In this document: piece by piece, positions 20,640-33,800 of the stretch
How positions within the stretch are numbered: the stretch's first letter is position 1
How the letters are laid out: each line of letters starts with the position of its first letter
DNA from: Rhododendron vialii
Lineage: Eukaryota > Streptophyta > Magnoliopsida > Ericales > Ericaceae
Assembly (NCBI RefSeq): GCF_030253575.1
Contig: NC_080564.1
Span: forward strand, 2,648,501-2,712,500
Reading direction: 5' to 3'
Length of the DNA stretch: 64,000 nt
Position numbers and translations under genes: made by a program
Notes under the pieces: model-generated
The model's database searches: none
Told to the model about the DNA's origin: nothing
Seen by the model: only the letters and a program-made list of their open reading frames with translations

Positions 20640-23480
20640 TTGTCAAAAAAATCCATTGGAGAGTTGAAAAATGTGTTATTGACTTCCTCACGTGGATCTA
20701 TATAAGTTAGGAAGAAACACTACTATACACAGCCCTTAAATTAAACCAAAAACTCATAATATTTTCATAGAAATTTATAATATCGCATATATAGCAATTC
20801 AACACCGCAAGGTTGATGGTATAAACTTACATGCCAATGTTAATGAATTCTAGTATAAATGTTACAAAGAATTAAGGTGGAATCACAAGGGCGGAACTAG
20901 TCGGTGGATGGTGTGGCACGTATCGGTATTCAAACAACTTGATTTTTAACAAAGTCCAAGACAAATCCTGACTTTACACTTGACATTTTTCTTCATATTT
21001 TCACTAAAGAAACTTTTTTTTTTTTTTGAACGCTAAAGAAACATAATAATAGCAGTGGGCTCCCGTCAAACAACGGCACACCAAAACCTAAATCCTTATC
21101 CCGCCATTGAATGAAATAGAATGCGTACCGTACACACCTAAATGATGGTTTATATTGTAGCACTCTCGTGTTTTTTTGTTTTGATAGGCAAAACAAGTTT
21201 TATTAGGAATACTTGACAAATGGTACATCAAGTGGGGAAAGAGGGGGATTGGAGAATCCAACCAAGGGTTGGATGAAAAAAAAGGAAAACAAAAATGATG
21301 TAGCACTCTCGTGTTAGTCACTTTAGTTGTATAACCCTTTTCCGATCCGTAAGTAAATAGATTAATTGTTTGACAATTAATTAATTATTTTTCCACAATA
21401 GGAGCTTTAGTTTGACCAAGAGTACTTTGTTTATGCTTTGGTCCAAGCCTCCAAGCCTTACTCAACCTTTTTATAATTATTATTATTACTAAATATCATG
21501 ATTTTTGTTCATTCCTAGTTCATGTTTTATAAACAATTGAAATATATATACTCATCCATGTACATGTGCATGCATGAGTAGTAAGTACAACTAGGTTTTA
21601 AATATAATATCTTAAATACTAGTATTACAGACGAATTACTCATGGTTAATGTGGCACAATTGATTTAAGTGAGGATTTTTTATTTTTTATTTCCCTTTTT
21701 CAGAGTATGCCATTGTAAAGTCAAACCAAACAGAACTTAAACTAGATTTTGCAAATTTTTTTCATCCCACGAAAATTTGCGTCATTATAATTATTCCAAA
21801 GGTTTATAATCTGCACTTTTTTGTAATTTACATCAATAATTCATAACCAGAACAACTCGATCATCAGCTTATTACTACTATTGAAACGTCCCAAAATCAC
21901 GTAGTAATGCGTCACACGTGCACCATAGCTCTTTCCAGTAAATTCGCCTAAAATTGTGCTCAATTCAATGACAAGTAGTTGGAAACGATATATTTCGTAT
22001 TCGTTTGCGTGAAAAAGGGGAGAGAATTAGCAGGGTAAATGAGCTTCATGCACTTTTCTCTAAATTAAGCTATCATTGTAAGATACGTGTAGCCATCGTT
22101 TTTGAATGTGGTGAAAATGAACTTAAAAATTATTTACCATAGAAATTGTACTTGATCAACCTACCCAGTCATAAAAACAAGTTTATCTTCCATATATATA
22201 TGTGGACAATCTTGTTCATCTACATCCAATTCAAGAGGCAAAGTCTGGAAATCTATTTTATAGATTTTTCATCGATGCATACAACAACCACTTAGGAGGG
22301 CGATGGTCAAATTTTCTTCAAAAAAATCTTAGATCGGTGGATGTTAAACAATTTAAAAAACACATGAAAAACGATCTTAATATTATTATATATAAACTTT
22401 TGAGAATAAAATCTACCATAATTCTGGGGAAATTTTGGAACTTAAATAATGGTGGTTGCCTAGACTCATCCGCCCGTCCCTTCGTCTTTTAGACGAAATG
22501 TTGGTCATGCATTATGTCTAATTTTCTAACAAATCATTGTCCTGTAAAGATGGTAGCTTATTTTGACCAAGATGATAAGTAGTAACTTATTTTGACCAAG
22601 TTTTGGTAATGGATTGATTAATTTGGTCAAAGCGAAATGATTAAGTCTTACTTTAAAGTTTTAACTAGGATTAATCAGTCAAATTAAAGATTAAGATGGA
22701 TGGCTTCACGCTATATTGGAAAACAATTTTTGAAAACTAATACTAATACAGTTAAAATATATATGTGCATGATTTTAAAGGTTAGCCCCTGTTTGTCTTA
22801 TCCGAATATTTAATACGGTTGTTTGTTTTTCCCCCTTTTGTATTTTGTTGACCATGCACAGAGGATGCTAATTAGTACTCTAACCATGTTAATCACCCTA
22901 CCTACTATCCATAATCCATGCATTATGTTTAGTGAAATGTTATTATTTTCAAACATTGCGGTTGTTAATTTGTTAAAGAGATATTGTTGAGGGAGACTTT
23001 CGGGGTTATAAGTGGAGCGAGATAAATAATAATTAAAAAAAAAACCGAGAGTAGTAAGAGAAGTGAAAACTTATTGGAAACTGTACTGAGGCCTGAGGGT
23101 CCGGGGGTGATTATGGGAACCCTAAATGAACAAAGCCGATATATGCAAATGCATTGAAGTGTAAAGGCAAATGCTAAAAATAGTCCACTGGAGTACTATT
23201 GGTAAAGTTTAAATAATGTGTTGAGGTATGTGAATTGTGAAAGTGTTTTGAAAATAGTAAAAAAAAAGTATTAAAGTGTGTTTTTGTCATTTGCTTTCAT
23301 TTATATATTAACCGCCCCAGTAAGTTGTCAATAGATGAACCCTTCTGTAGAATTCTAAGAATGCAACTGTAGAACAAAGATCAAGTATATACATTTGTGT
23401 ACGGAACGGTCCAACGCATGTATGCATTAATTAAATAACTCCGGACACAAGTGTTCCCGGAAATGTATTTTAAAATTGTG
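20640..23480. other. Intergenic, nothing recognised
   Basis: AT-rich. The 96-codon frame at 22202-22492 has no recognisable domain. CACAAGGGCGGAAC at 20887 resembles the left end of the hAT-type element at 10934. No gene is supported. Confidence 0.45.
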
Positions 23481-23784
23481 TGCCTAAGAGCATCCGCACG
23501 AGGCTCGCCTCCTCCCTCTTTAAACTAAACTAACGGGTAAAACCCTTCAAAACACTCAAAAATGCCCCAACATCAGACTCAACAAATTCATCACCAAATT
23601 ACAAAATTTATGAAATTGCTATAGTTACTCGGCTGATGAAACGAGTCCCTATTCACTCGTTTTATAATAGTTATCGGCTCCAGAAAAAATTAAAATAACG
23701 TAATAAAAACTATAGTAAATGATGTTTTTCATTTGCACATGGAGTATGAAAAAACACTAATTTTAATTTTGAGTATCAATAATG

Positions 23785-23935
23785 CCACTTCAACAACAAC
23801 AACAACAGAACCCATGTAGTCCCCAATCATTGGGGTATAAGTGGGGGATGATTGGAGACAGACCTAACTTTTGACAATATATACAAAGTGGTCAATCTCA
23901 GAATACCACTTGAAAAGTAACCCCCCCCCCCCATA
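23785..23935. repeat. (AAC)n with LINE-like tail and poly(C)
   Basis: Short (CAA)n at 23793-23810, then CCCATGTAGTCCCCAATCAT, as at RTE LINE ends, and a run of 13 C at about 23919-23932. Confidence 0.5.
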
Positions 23936-24395
23936 TGTATTTTTGTGCGAAACCAAGCCCCAAAATAAAGCCAAATGGCATCAGAGAAGACAGGTCTAGA
24001 GACCTAATTCAATTTATGTGCACATTACCAAGCTTCCTTTATTGATAATCCAGAGCATCAATAAGCACAAAGATAATGCCACTCCTCAAATCTATAATAT
24101 CACTCCATAGATTCCTATATGGATTTTTCAAATTGATAACTGCACTCCCTTTTGGGAGGGGCATTACAAATTTGAGAAGTGACATTATAATTAAGTTTCT
24201 TTAATTTTTTAGGTTAAGTTATTTTAGGGTTAGAATTAATGGGGAGTTTTTTTTTTTTAATTACACATCATTATTTATATTATTTCATTTTGGCCCATTG
24301 AATTTAGTTTTAGAATACTCTTTTGGGTCTTCTTTCTTGAAAAAAAAAATAGAAGATTTGTGACTAATATATAAGAAAAAATAAGAAAAAAAATT

Positions 24396-24496
24396 TAGCA
24401 GTGGCGAGACTATATAAGTTGGAGATAAATTTTTTTTTCCACATATAATAATTGTGTTTTCTAAAATTTTTTTGGCGTAGCGGCCGCCGCCACTAG
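24396..24496. mobile_element. About 100 bp hAT-like MITE
   Basis: Left CAGTGGCGAGAC and right GCGGCCGCCGCCACTA are inverted CAGTGGCG-type ends used by plant hAT elements, with an AT-rich body. Confidence 0.5.
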
Positions 24497-24616
24497 ACCC
24501 CCCTGATCCCATCCTTGATTGCTCTTATCACTTTCAATTGCTGAAGTTGATGGATCTTTAGAGATGGAGTCGATTGACCTTGATGATTGATCTTCAGCTT
24601 CGTGTTGCTGGTAGGT

Positions 24617-24617
<1 letters not shown>

Positions 24618-24650
<33 letters not shown>
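24618..24650. repeat. (AG)n microsatellite
   Basis: About 16 AG units. It gives a Ser-Leu repeat in minus-strand frames, so those frames are not genes. Flanking words GTGAGGGCACGTGGA recur at about 24732 and 24806. Confidence 0.9.
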
Positions 24651-24651
<1 letters not shown>

Positions 24652-24819
24652 AGTTTGGTATATGCTCTGTTCTTCTTTGGGAAGGATATTTGGCAAGCCG
24701 GGCGGCCTTCCGGTGTCTTTCAATGGTGAGCGGTGAGGGCACGTGGAACAAGATGTGCTTTGGAACAACTAATTGAAGGGCTGAGATGAATTACATCTTT
24801 CAGTGGTGAGGGCACGTGG

Positions 24820-26185
24820 AGCAGATTGTGATTGGGTTCGGTGTACACTGTGATTAAGTGTGAATATTTTATTAAGAAGAAAGTGAGAATAAAGAGTTTG
24901 ATTTTGTATGATTATGTGAAAGTCACTAGCTAAAGTAAAAAAAGTAAGTTTTGAGGATTAATTTGGTCCAAAATTTGTTGAATCTGGTGCAGATGTTCTA
25001 ACAGTGCTAGCTAGGGCTTTTTTTATTTAATTTTTTTATCAAGTATTGTGTACGGTTCTATTTTTGTCAAAATTCTGGTTGACGATTGGGCCCCTTACTA
25101 ACCAAATCTTTCGATGCAGACACCTTGACTTTTGAATACGTTTAAAACTGGCCTCAATAATAATTTGATTCGACGCATAACTTCCAGAATAAATAAATCA
25201 CTTCTCATATCTTCTAATTGCGAGAATCTATTCATGGCTCTGCGCAATTTCAGTTGTCCATTTCGATAATTAATGGTCTGAATTTAAAAAAACTCTTCCA
25301 GCGAATAGTTTTTTAAAAATTCGGACCGTCTCAAACACTTTTGGATGCACGCGATTGAGTGCTGTAAAGTATATTCAGCCATAAAATAATTTTCCACCTT
25401 CTAATTATACACCAATCAAAGAAAAATTTACCTATCGTGGAGTAAAATTTACTCATTCTTTTTTTGTCAATATGCACTACAAACCTCCTTGATACGGCAT
25501 TAAGCAGTATGTCAAATTTCTTAGTCAGTTCAACAAATAAAATAAAATGATTTCTACCTACCACACTGATGTTTCCAATTTTATTTTTTTTATTTTGTGG
25601 GCTATTTTGACTATTGAACCACCCGTCATTTATGAATATAGACTAATTCATATCATGGGTCTTGGTCGACGTGACAACCACAAATTGGCAATATGGACTA
25701 ACTATGCCCAGGTTTCGGATAACTCAAGTGTCTAGGCCTGCTAATTATGTGCGTCTCAACTATTTTTGGAAGACCAATTTTATCACTCACTTACAGGGTC
25801 CCGATTAACTATACAGACTGACCCCATAAGAATTGATAGCACTTCGGAAGATTTCGAAGCTAAGATCTTAGTTAGAAGGGAGCAAACCCTAATGTACAAG
25901 GCTTTGACCACTAGACCTAGCCCTTTGGATAACTAACTATGCTAGCTATGTTAGAAATAATGCAACTTCTTCACTTCATTATCGTCTTTTCCTTTCGGGT
26001 TCGGATTCTCTCCAGTCCCATGTGTTTGGACTAGATGGGATAGTCCAAATCTGAATCATATATGTATTGGTATAATCAATAGCTTAAATTTGCTCAAAGA
26101 CTTCTGCAACAATGGACGATCCAGATTTTGGATTGTCTCGTAATTTGGACTATAGAAGATCCAACTCCTTTTTATCCCCTTTGTA
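24820..26185. other. Intergenic, nothing recognised
   Basis: AT-rich with no coding signal I could defend. Confidence 0.45.
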
Positions 26186-26535
26186 AGTCTTTTCAAAAAA
26201 CCAATTGGGACTAGCTCAATTAGCCAGGACTCTTGCATCTCACTAGGAGGTCAGGAGTTCGAGTATTTCCACCTGCGTGTTGGTGTTCTATTCTTTGTAT
26301 TTGTTGGGGTTATTTCCCCCTTAATGGGACTTGCAGTTGAGTTGGGCTTATAGTGATTGTGGTCCCTTTGATGGACTTATTTATTATGTTCGTTCAGTTG
26401 TAGGGCTTGATTATCTGGTGGACTCTCACACAATATATTTAATATTCTATGATTTGTATTTTGTACTTTATACATGATGTAATTATCTCTCCTATCGATT
26501 GACAAAAAAAAAAAAAAAAGTCCCTTCAAAAATTC
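26186..26535 (+). mobile_element. SINE with poly(A) tail and probable target duplication
   Basis: Starts at about 26208 with an A box (TAGCTCAATTAGCCAGGAC), then a B box (AGGTCAGGAGTTCGAGT) about 35 bp later, as in tRNA-derived SINEs, and ends in a run of about 15 A near 26503-26519. AAGTCTTTTCAAAAA before the element and AAGTCCCTTCAAAAA after the tail look like a slightly diverged target duplication. About 310 bp long. Confidence 0.75.
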
Positions 26536-26539
26536 ATGA

Positions 26540-27645
26540 TCCAAAAATATTTATCCGTTGATTGTTGAAGCCATTGGAGGTGGATGAGCTTGAATTTCAA
26601 CTTATTCCATGGATGGAAATTGTATTAGGCCAGGCTGGTAGGTGCAAATCAGCCAAGACGAGTTGAGAATGAATGGGGTTATTCAAGCTTGGGCTTCACA
26701 CCTTCACGAGATTTGAAATTTACATAAGCTTGGGTTTCTTATTAGTTGAGGTGAGGAGCTTTCGTTAGGCCGATCCCGAATAACTTGATTTTTTTTCAAT
26801 AGTACTAGCTTATTGATTTGAGTATGGAATTCTTTTAAAACTTGATTTCAAAATTTAACAACTTTGAAAAAAAAGCTTAAACTTGATTTGTTCAAGCAAC
26901 AAACCGCGAATGACACACGGGTCAAATTTGAGTAACTTGTTTTATTTGGTTGGACATTTCTTGCTGATCCTCATTTATCTTCTATAATAAAACAAACAAA
27001 TGTTGTTCATTTATTTGCTTTGATTTTGCTTAACTCAACCTTTTTTTTTCCGTATTGTTTACACTATGATATTCAAAGTACGTTGTTCTCCTTCACAAGA
27101 AAAGAAGACCTTAAATAGTATTGAACCGTGATTGTCGGAAAGGTGTAGCAAAAAATTAAGTAAAATGACGTAAAGAAAATGAAAATTTATTTTCTTGTGT
27201 GTGATTTGCCGACAAATAATTCCGCCGGGAAAATAAATTTCTTGTGTCATGTAAGATCTCTATTGCAAATTGCAATAAAAGTATTTTTCAGTGAAAAAGT
27301 TAAAAGTTACATGTTTCACAAATATGTTGGTAACTGACAACTAGAGAAATTTACAGAAAAGTCAACATTGCAGGCCCATTTCTCCACCAGAATGTCAACA
27401 ACGACAGTCCCACTGGACTTGCACTATTTGTGGGCCTCGGCCCATCTCCTGCTACAAGTGATACGTCTGTGAGCTCTCTTCCTTATGTAACAGTGGGCCT
27501 CACGCAACCAATAAGGAGTCGGTTCACCGGTAAGAACTTGAACCCGGTTGCATGAGGTCGGGTAACCAGGTTTGAGTCACCGTAAACATACTTCTAACAT
27601 TATCGACGCCTAATAGGGATTTATTTACGGTCTCAAAGCAGGTGC
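26540..27645. other. Intergenic, nothing recognised
   Basis: AT-rich, with GAGTT/AAGCTTG-rich words near 26580-26900 resembling the 3320-3545 repeat. No gene. Confidence 0.4.
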
Positions 27646-27654
27646 GATGAAATT

Positions 27655-27780
27655 CTTTAGGGAAAATAACGGCTAATGACGTGTTTTGATAATTAATACC
27701 TGTCAAAGACATTTTCAGCATTAATAATTGTTCTTAGTATGTCATTAACGAGTATTAATTATTAAAACACATCCTGGGCC
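27655..27780. mobile_element. Small foldback MITE, family H, copy 1
   Basis: GGGAAAATAACGGCTAATGA begins an arm containing GTGTTTTGATAATTAATACC; the opposite arm is GAGTATTAATTATTAAAACA. The same element is at 61750-61880. Confidence 0.7.
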
Positions 27781-28099
27781 TTCATTTTCTCAATTCTTTA
27801 CGGGTAATGGCAGATTTGACAAAGTACTATATTTACACTCTCATTTCGTGCACCTAAAAAGAGCAGGCCTCGTGAAAGAATTTCATGGTAGACTATCAAT
27901 CGTGACCATGATCAAATGAGAGAGTTTCTCTCATAGTTTTGAATAATTTTTGTATCACAATGATATTAGCAAACATGTTTTATGATATTTATGTTAGTAC
28001 ACACGCAAAAATGGTACAAAATGAACTCTAAGGTTGGTGTCTTTTTATTTAACTTGATGAGAAATTTGATTCGGGAATTGAAATGTTTTTAGGGGTGTT

Positions 28100-28400
28100 T
28101 TAGGTAAATAATCGAGTTAGATTTTTTTTTTTTTTTTTTGCATTTGTTTGTTTTGTATTGACTTTTTGTGGATTATCGGATCGTTACGACTAAAGATATT
28201 AAAAAAGTACTACTCCAAAGTTATGATAAAAAATTTGAAAAAGTTCACTGAAAATAATTCAAAACAGACAAATTTTCTTTGATTTATTTTGTTTCTATTA
28301 AAAATATTAGTTTGATTCATAAAAAATTATTTTTTTGATTTTTTTTGTTCGTCGATGCAAATCAATAATTAAAAAATTAACGTAACTTTTTTTTTTTAAA
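28100..28400. repeat. AT-rich foldback relic, possibly family F
   Basis: Poly(T) of about 21 at 28120, GACTTTTTGTGGATTATCGG and TTCGTCGATGCAAATCAATA cores and inverted AT-rich arms. Weakly like family F. Confidence 0.35.
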
Positions 28401-28600
28401 AAAAGAAAAATAATCCGGCCAAAACGCTTCTATCACATCACAAAAATAATACTCCTACTTTATAGTACTGAAAAGGCACAAAAATGTCACCCAAATTTGG
28501 ATTAAAAAAATGTCACCCAAATAATAATAATACTGTAATACTTTTTTTTGATAAACCCCAAATAATAAATACTCCATGCTAGAAAAAATTTGTCAACCCT

Positions 28601-28769
28601 ATGCGATGCGATGCGATGAGATTCACTGATCGACTCACCACCGGGTACTGCTAGATTCCGTCATTCAAGCATTCCTCCGATCTCCCAAACCCTAATTTTA
28701 TACCACCAGATCAATATCTATACATACATACATACACTATAGATATACGCACGCAACCCTAAGTTCGAG
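28601..28769 (+). promoter_or_regulatory. TRAPPC11 upstream region with telo-box
   Basis: A telo-box AAACCCTAA lies at 28687-28695, about 75 bp upstream of the start codon. A short GCGAT tandem (28601-28617) precedes it. No TATA box stands out. Confidence 0.5.
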
Positions 28770-30854
28770 ATGGAAGAGTACCCGGAGGAGCTGCGAACGC
28801 CGCCGGTGGCGCTGGTGGCGGCGGTGGGGTGTCCGGAGCTACACACGGCGATCTCCACGCACCTCCACTCCGAGCAGCCGCCGATAAACACCCTAGCCCT
28901 ACCGGACTTCTCGAAGATCTCCGTCATCGCCAAGAGGGCAAAGGAGGGCTCTGAGGCAGGCCAATTCAGCGGCATTTTGAAAAGGGATTGGCTTCTGAAG
29001 CACCGCACCATGGTGCCGGCTGTTGTCGCCGCGCTTTTCGGCTCCGATCATGTGAACGGGGACCCTGCCCAGTGGCTTCAGGTCTGCACCGATCTCGAGA
29101 ACCTCAAGTACGGTTTCCTTTCCTCCTTTCGCTTTCTTTTCAGTGTATAGAATCTGTCAAGTGTTCATGTTTGGTACAATAGTGCACCCGCATTTTGCTT
29201 ATGATTGAGTTCAATACAATTAAGTGCCTTTTTGAGAATATTTGTGTGATGTTGGTTATGTATTTGTGGGCAGAGCTGTAATTAAAGGAAGGAATATCAA
29301 ACTGGTTCTGGTTTTGGTTGTGCAGTCCACTTCTAAGGGTAAGTTGTCTTACTTATTTACAGTACGGATCCAATGAAGAACTATCATATTACGGAATAAA
29401 TGAATAACCTCTGATATAAATCATATAATCTCGAAATTTAAGGGTTTGCACCCCAAATAGGTAGAAGTTCGCTATCTTAAAGTTAGAATCATGGATCCGT
29501 TCTTGATACAGATGAAATCAGTGAAGATCGAATGATTGCTCTGCGAAAGCGTGCTGAAGTAGATTCCAAGTACATTGTTGTCTTTGACCCGAACAATGCA
29601 ATGGAGCTAAAGCAATCCCTCAGCAGGCATGGAGCTTTTCTAAAATGTTCAAATTTTATTCTTCTCTTCTGCTATTTGCTACACATTTTTGTTAACCTAT
29701 GGAAAATCTTTCGCAGGCTGGGGAACACATTCTCAGAATTAGCAAATACATATTATCGGGATGAAGGACGAAGGATCAAAGCACGTCTTGATAGGAAGAG
29801 CCTCGGTTCTGTAGAGTTGAGTATCCGCTATTGCTTTAAGGTTTGGACATCGACTTCTCTTGATTTATACCTAGGTGCATAAAGGCTATAAGGTGCATTG
29901 TTGCAGTTCTTTCTGTGACTATTTCATAGTCAATTTTAAGCAATAAATGAAAGTATAGTTTCATTTCCATTGAGCTGACCAAAAAACTTGCACTTGGAAG
30001 TTTGCACTTATAGCAGCTGTACATGTCACATGAAAAATCCACCATGAAGGCCTTAATAGTGGTTTCTATCAGTATTTGGAGACTTGCAGTATAGATAATG
30101 TGAGGGTGGTCAGTGTTCTGACATGGTACAAAAGATGACCTTAACCAATTTTTCCTACAAAGGATGACCTTTATTAAGCTATTGATTCATTGGATTTAGA
30201 ATTATATTCCATGTTTGCATGCATGATATGGGTGCATTTCCTATAAAGACCTCCACTGATACAAGCAATTATTTTTCTTGTTTACTCCTGGATCAAATCT
30301 CGAGATGTTGTTGGTGCCAATAGCTTGATTGCCTTGAGTTCTATGCATCATTTTGTGCTCTGTGAGCTTGTATGCACTGTTCATTGGTTATCTAAACCGT
30401 ATGAATTGCTAGGTTGCTGTATATGCAGAGTTTCGGAGAGACTGGGTTGAAGCTTTGAGGATGTATGAGGATGCATATAAGACATTGCGTGAGGTATTTG
30501 TTTCATATTAGCTATAGCTCTTCTTTTAAGTAGTTTTGTTAGTTTGAGTCTTACCTTCTGTTTGCATCGACTCTGCACATTTGCTTTTCTTGTGGAGATT
30601 CCTGTGTTGGATTTTATTTCATTCATGTTACTCTATCCAATGCTATGAAGCACCGACACTCACAGAGGCCGGTGTGTCCCCGTGTCCAACACGGGGGACG
30701 CGGCCAAATACGTATGGGACACGCCACTTGGTGTGTCCAATAAATTTAATTAGTTTTTTTAGGGGGACACAGGAGGGACAGTTACAGGCACATGCCAAGG
30801 GATAAATATGCAATTTTTAAGTTTGTGTGTGTGTGTGTGTGTGTGTGGGGGGGT

Positions 30855-30887
<33 letters not shown>

Positions 30888-33800
30888 TTGGGGGTGTGTG
30901 TATCAGTTCAAATATTTTGGGTTAAAAGTATTATATGACATATATATGATAATTGTTTTTTATATATTGGAGCTTCATGCTTATACAACTAACTATATTT
31001 CCACTGGTATAAAATTAATATTATTTTTTCTTCCGTGTCCCCTGCCGTGTCTGTGTCCCCATTTTTTAAGAAATCCTATGTCCGTATCCATGCTACATAA
31101 TCCAATGAATAAATATAGTAGTAATAATAAAGCTGATACTTTTCGTTCAAGTCATCACAAGTATTTTAACATGGATAGCCTCATCCTCGGTCTTGATTGG
31201 TTGATCATATTTGGCGCATGAACCTTTTGTGCAGTAACATATAGAAGAGCATATAGTGGTTTCTTCTGCGTATCTTCGGGCTTTGGAATTGATACTGGAA
31301 AGGTTCATGCATGAACTGAAACCACTGTCTCTACGTTTTGGCTCAGGGAATAAGCTGTATACAGTTTCGAGTTTCCTAAGTTTATAAACTCCAAAATATA
31401 GCAAAATTGCCTAAAAAGCTGCATCAGAAAATTTATTATCAACATGAGCCAACTGTTGCATTTTCATGGTTGCTGTTAGTTTATCTTTATATGTGCATTG
31501 AAGCGCTATTATTGTAACCCCATCTTTTCTGGTGGACACTTATGTTATATACAGATGATTGCGACATCAACAAGATTACCCCCAGTTCAGCGATTAGTTG
31601 AGATTAAAACTGTTGCAGAGCAATTACACTTCAAGATATCAACCTTGCTCCTGCATGGTGGGAAGGTTGTAGAAGCAATCACATGGTTCCACCAACACAA
31701 TGCTTCTTACAAGAGGCTCGTGGGAGAGCCTGAAGTTAATTTTCTTCATTGGGAATGGTTGAGCAGGCAATTTTTAGTTTTTGGCGAGTTACTAGAGACA
31801 AGCTCTGCTTCCATCCAAAGCACGTCCTCTCCAGTTTTAGGTGCTACAGATAGAGTGAGTGAATGGGAGTTGTCTTCAGCTTATTATTATCAGGTACATG
31901 GCTTACATGCTGAACCTTCCGATTTACAGTCATCTTTTTCTCAAACAAGACTTAGGCTTATGATATCCTTTCCTCTGTCTTAGACATGCCATCGTTACGC
32001 ATACTTTACTCATCACTGTAGGACTTCGATGCATGTCAGCAACCATGGACACCTGTTTGGAATTATGGAGTGACCTACAAAGGTCACTGCACAACAATTA
32101 TCTTTAGGGCAGTGGTAATTAGTATCATCACTTGGCTCAACTGCTTAGACTACAATTGGACACTCTTTTGTGACCTCAGGACGAAAGCAGGGGCAAATGG
32201 TTAGGATGGTTTCGTAGTTAGAATCCTTCTGCAGCAGCTTCGCTGATTAACTCAATGGTGGGGTCCCCCCATGAACTTGTGGCACAACCCTCCCTCCTGC
32301 AGAAGGGGTGCATAGCCTTGATTGATTATGTAGAGTTGAGAAGGTTTCATATTTCCTATGTATAATATTCTTATCATTTCATCTTGCAACAGTTAGCGGC
32401 TCAGTACTTGAAGGAGAAAAGATCTTGCTTGGAACTTACTCTGTCGATGTCAGAAACTGCTACTGATATTGACAGTAATGCTGAATCTGTTGCGCCTTCA
32501 GTTTACGTGGGCCAATTTGCTCGTTTACTTGAGCTAGGGGATACATATGTTATGCAACCGTAAGCCTTGTTGTTATCCGTGGTGATGTCCTCTGATTTGT
32601 ATCATATCTACTCTAAAATGCTGATATTTCCCTATTGGCCATGCAGTCTTTCTGATGAAGAATTTGTCCGTTATGCTTTAGCTGAAGGAAAGAGATTCCA
32701 GGATTCCTCCGAAATTATGGCACTGCTAAAAAGGTCTTTTGAATCATACACTAATTTCAATGCCCAGAGAATGGCCTCTTATTGTGGGTTCGAGATGGCC
32801 AGGGAATACTTTGCTGTGAACGATTACCCTAATGCAAAAGAGATTTTTTATAGTATTGCAAGTCTTTATAGAAAAGAGGGTTGGGTCACTTTATTATGGG
32901 AGGTCTTGGGTTATCTACGAGAGTGTTCAAGGATTCTTGGTAAGATGAAGGATTTTGTGGAGTACTCCCTTGAAATGGCTGCATTGCCAGTATCATCTAT
33001 TGCTGGTGTCCAATCCTTAGGTTTCAAGGAATGTGGGCCTGCTGGCCCTGCAAGTTTCTCACAGAGAGAAATCATACACACTGAAGTGTTTGAGCTTGTC
33101 CGAGGAGAAACTGGTCTGGCGTCAAATGAAGGAAACAATAGTTTCAAAGTAACTGGTGATCAACCCCTTCGTCTTGAGATTGATCTTGTTAGTCCCCTCA
33201 GAGTGGTACTTCTTGCATCGGTTGCTTTTCACGAACAGATAGTCAAGCCTGGGGCACCCATTTCAATTACACTGTCCCTTCTGTCACAGTTGCCACATAC
33301 TGTAGAGATCGATCAGTTGGATATCCAGTTCAATCAACCTTTGTGTAATTTTACTATTGTGAATGGCCAGAGACCTAAGTCGGATGAAATCTCCGATGGT
33401 CAGACGGACCAAAGGGTTGAGACTGCTCCCGTTCTGGCGCTTTCAACAAATAAATGGCTACGGCTAACGTATGACATCAAATCTGGTAAGCAAGTTATTC
33501 TTTTCATGATTGCTAATGGGTGGGGTTTTATTTCTTTCTGTTTTCAATAATCATGTAGTACATTTCCTGCATTATGTCACTAATTAGTCCTCCAGGACGG
33601 GTTGAGTTTTGAACAAAAAAAGCACGGGCAGTCTTGTTGACTTTTGGTGGTTAACAACTTCCTTGTATACCCACCTTTATTGATTACATGCTTATGTCCT
33701 TGCTGCTTGGTCTCCATCTAATGAACTCGTGAACCACTGGACTTTCCTGTGCTTATACGTAACAACTTGTCTGTTGCAGAACAAAGTGGAAAGCTTGAAT

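Noticed and set aside
22202..22492. 96-codon plus-strand frame
   Set aside because: No recognisable motif, AT-driven composition, no splice or promoter context.
24461..24768. Two minus-strand frames of 91-96 codons with Ser-Leu repeats
   Set aside because: The repeat is an (AG)n microsatellite and the rest includes hAT-like ends.
30808..31221. 137-codon frame beginning in the G-rich tract
   Set aside because: Gly run is poly(G); it lies wholly in TRAPPC11 intron 5 within a transposon relic.
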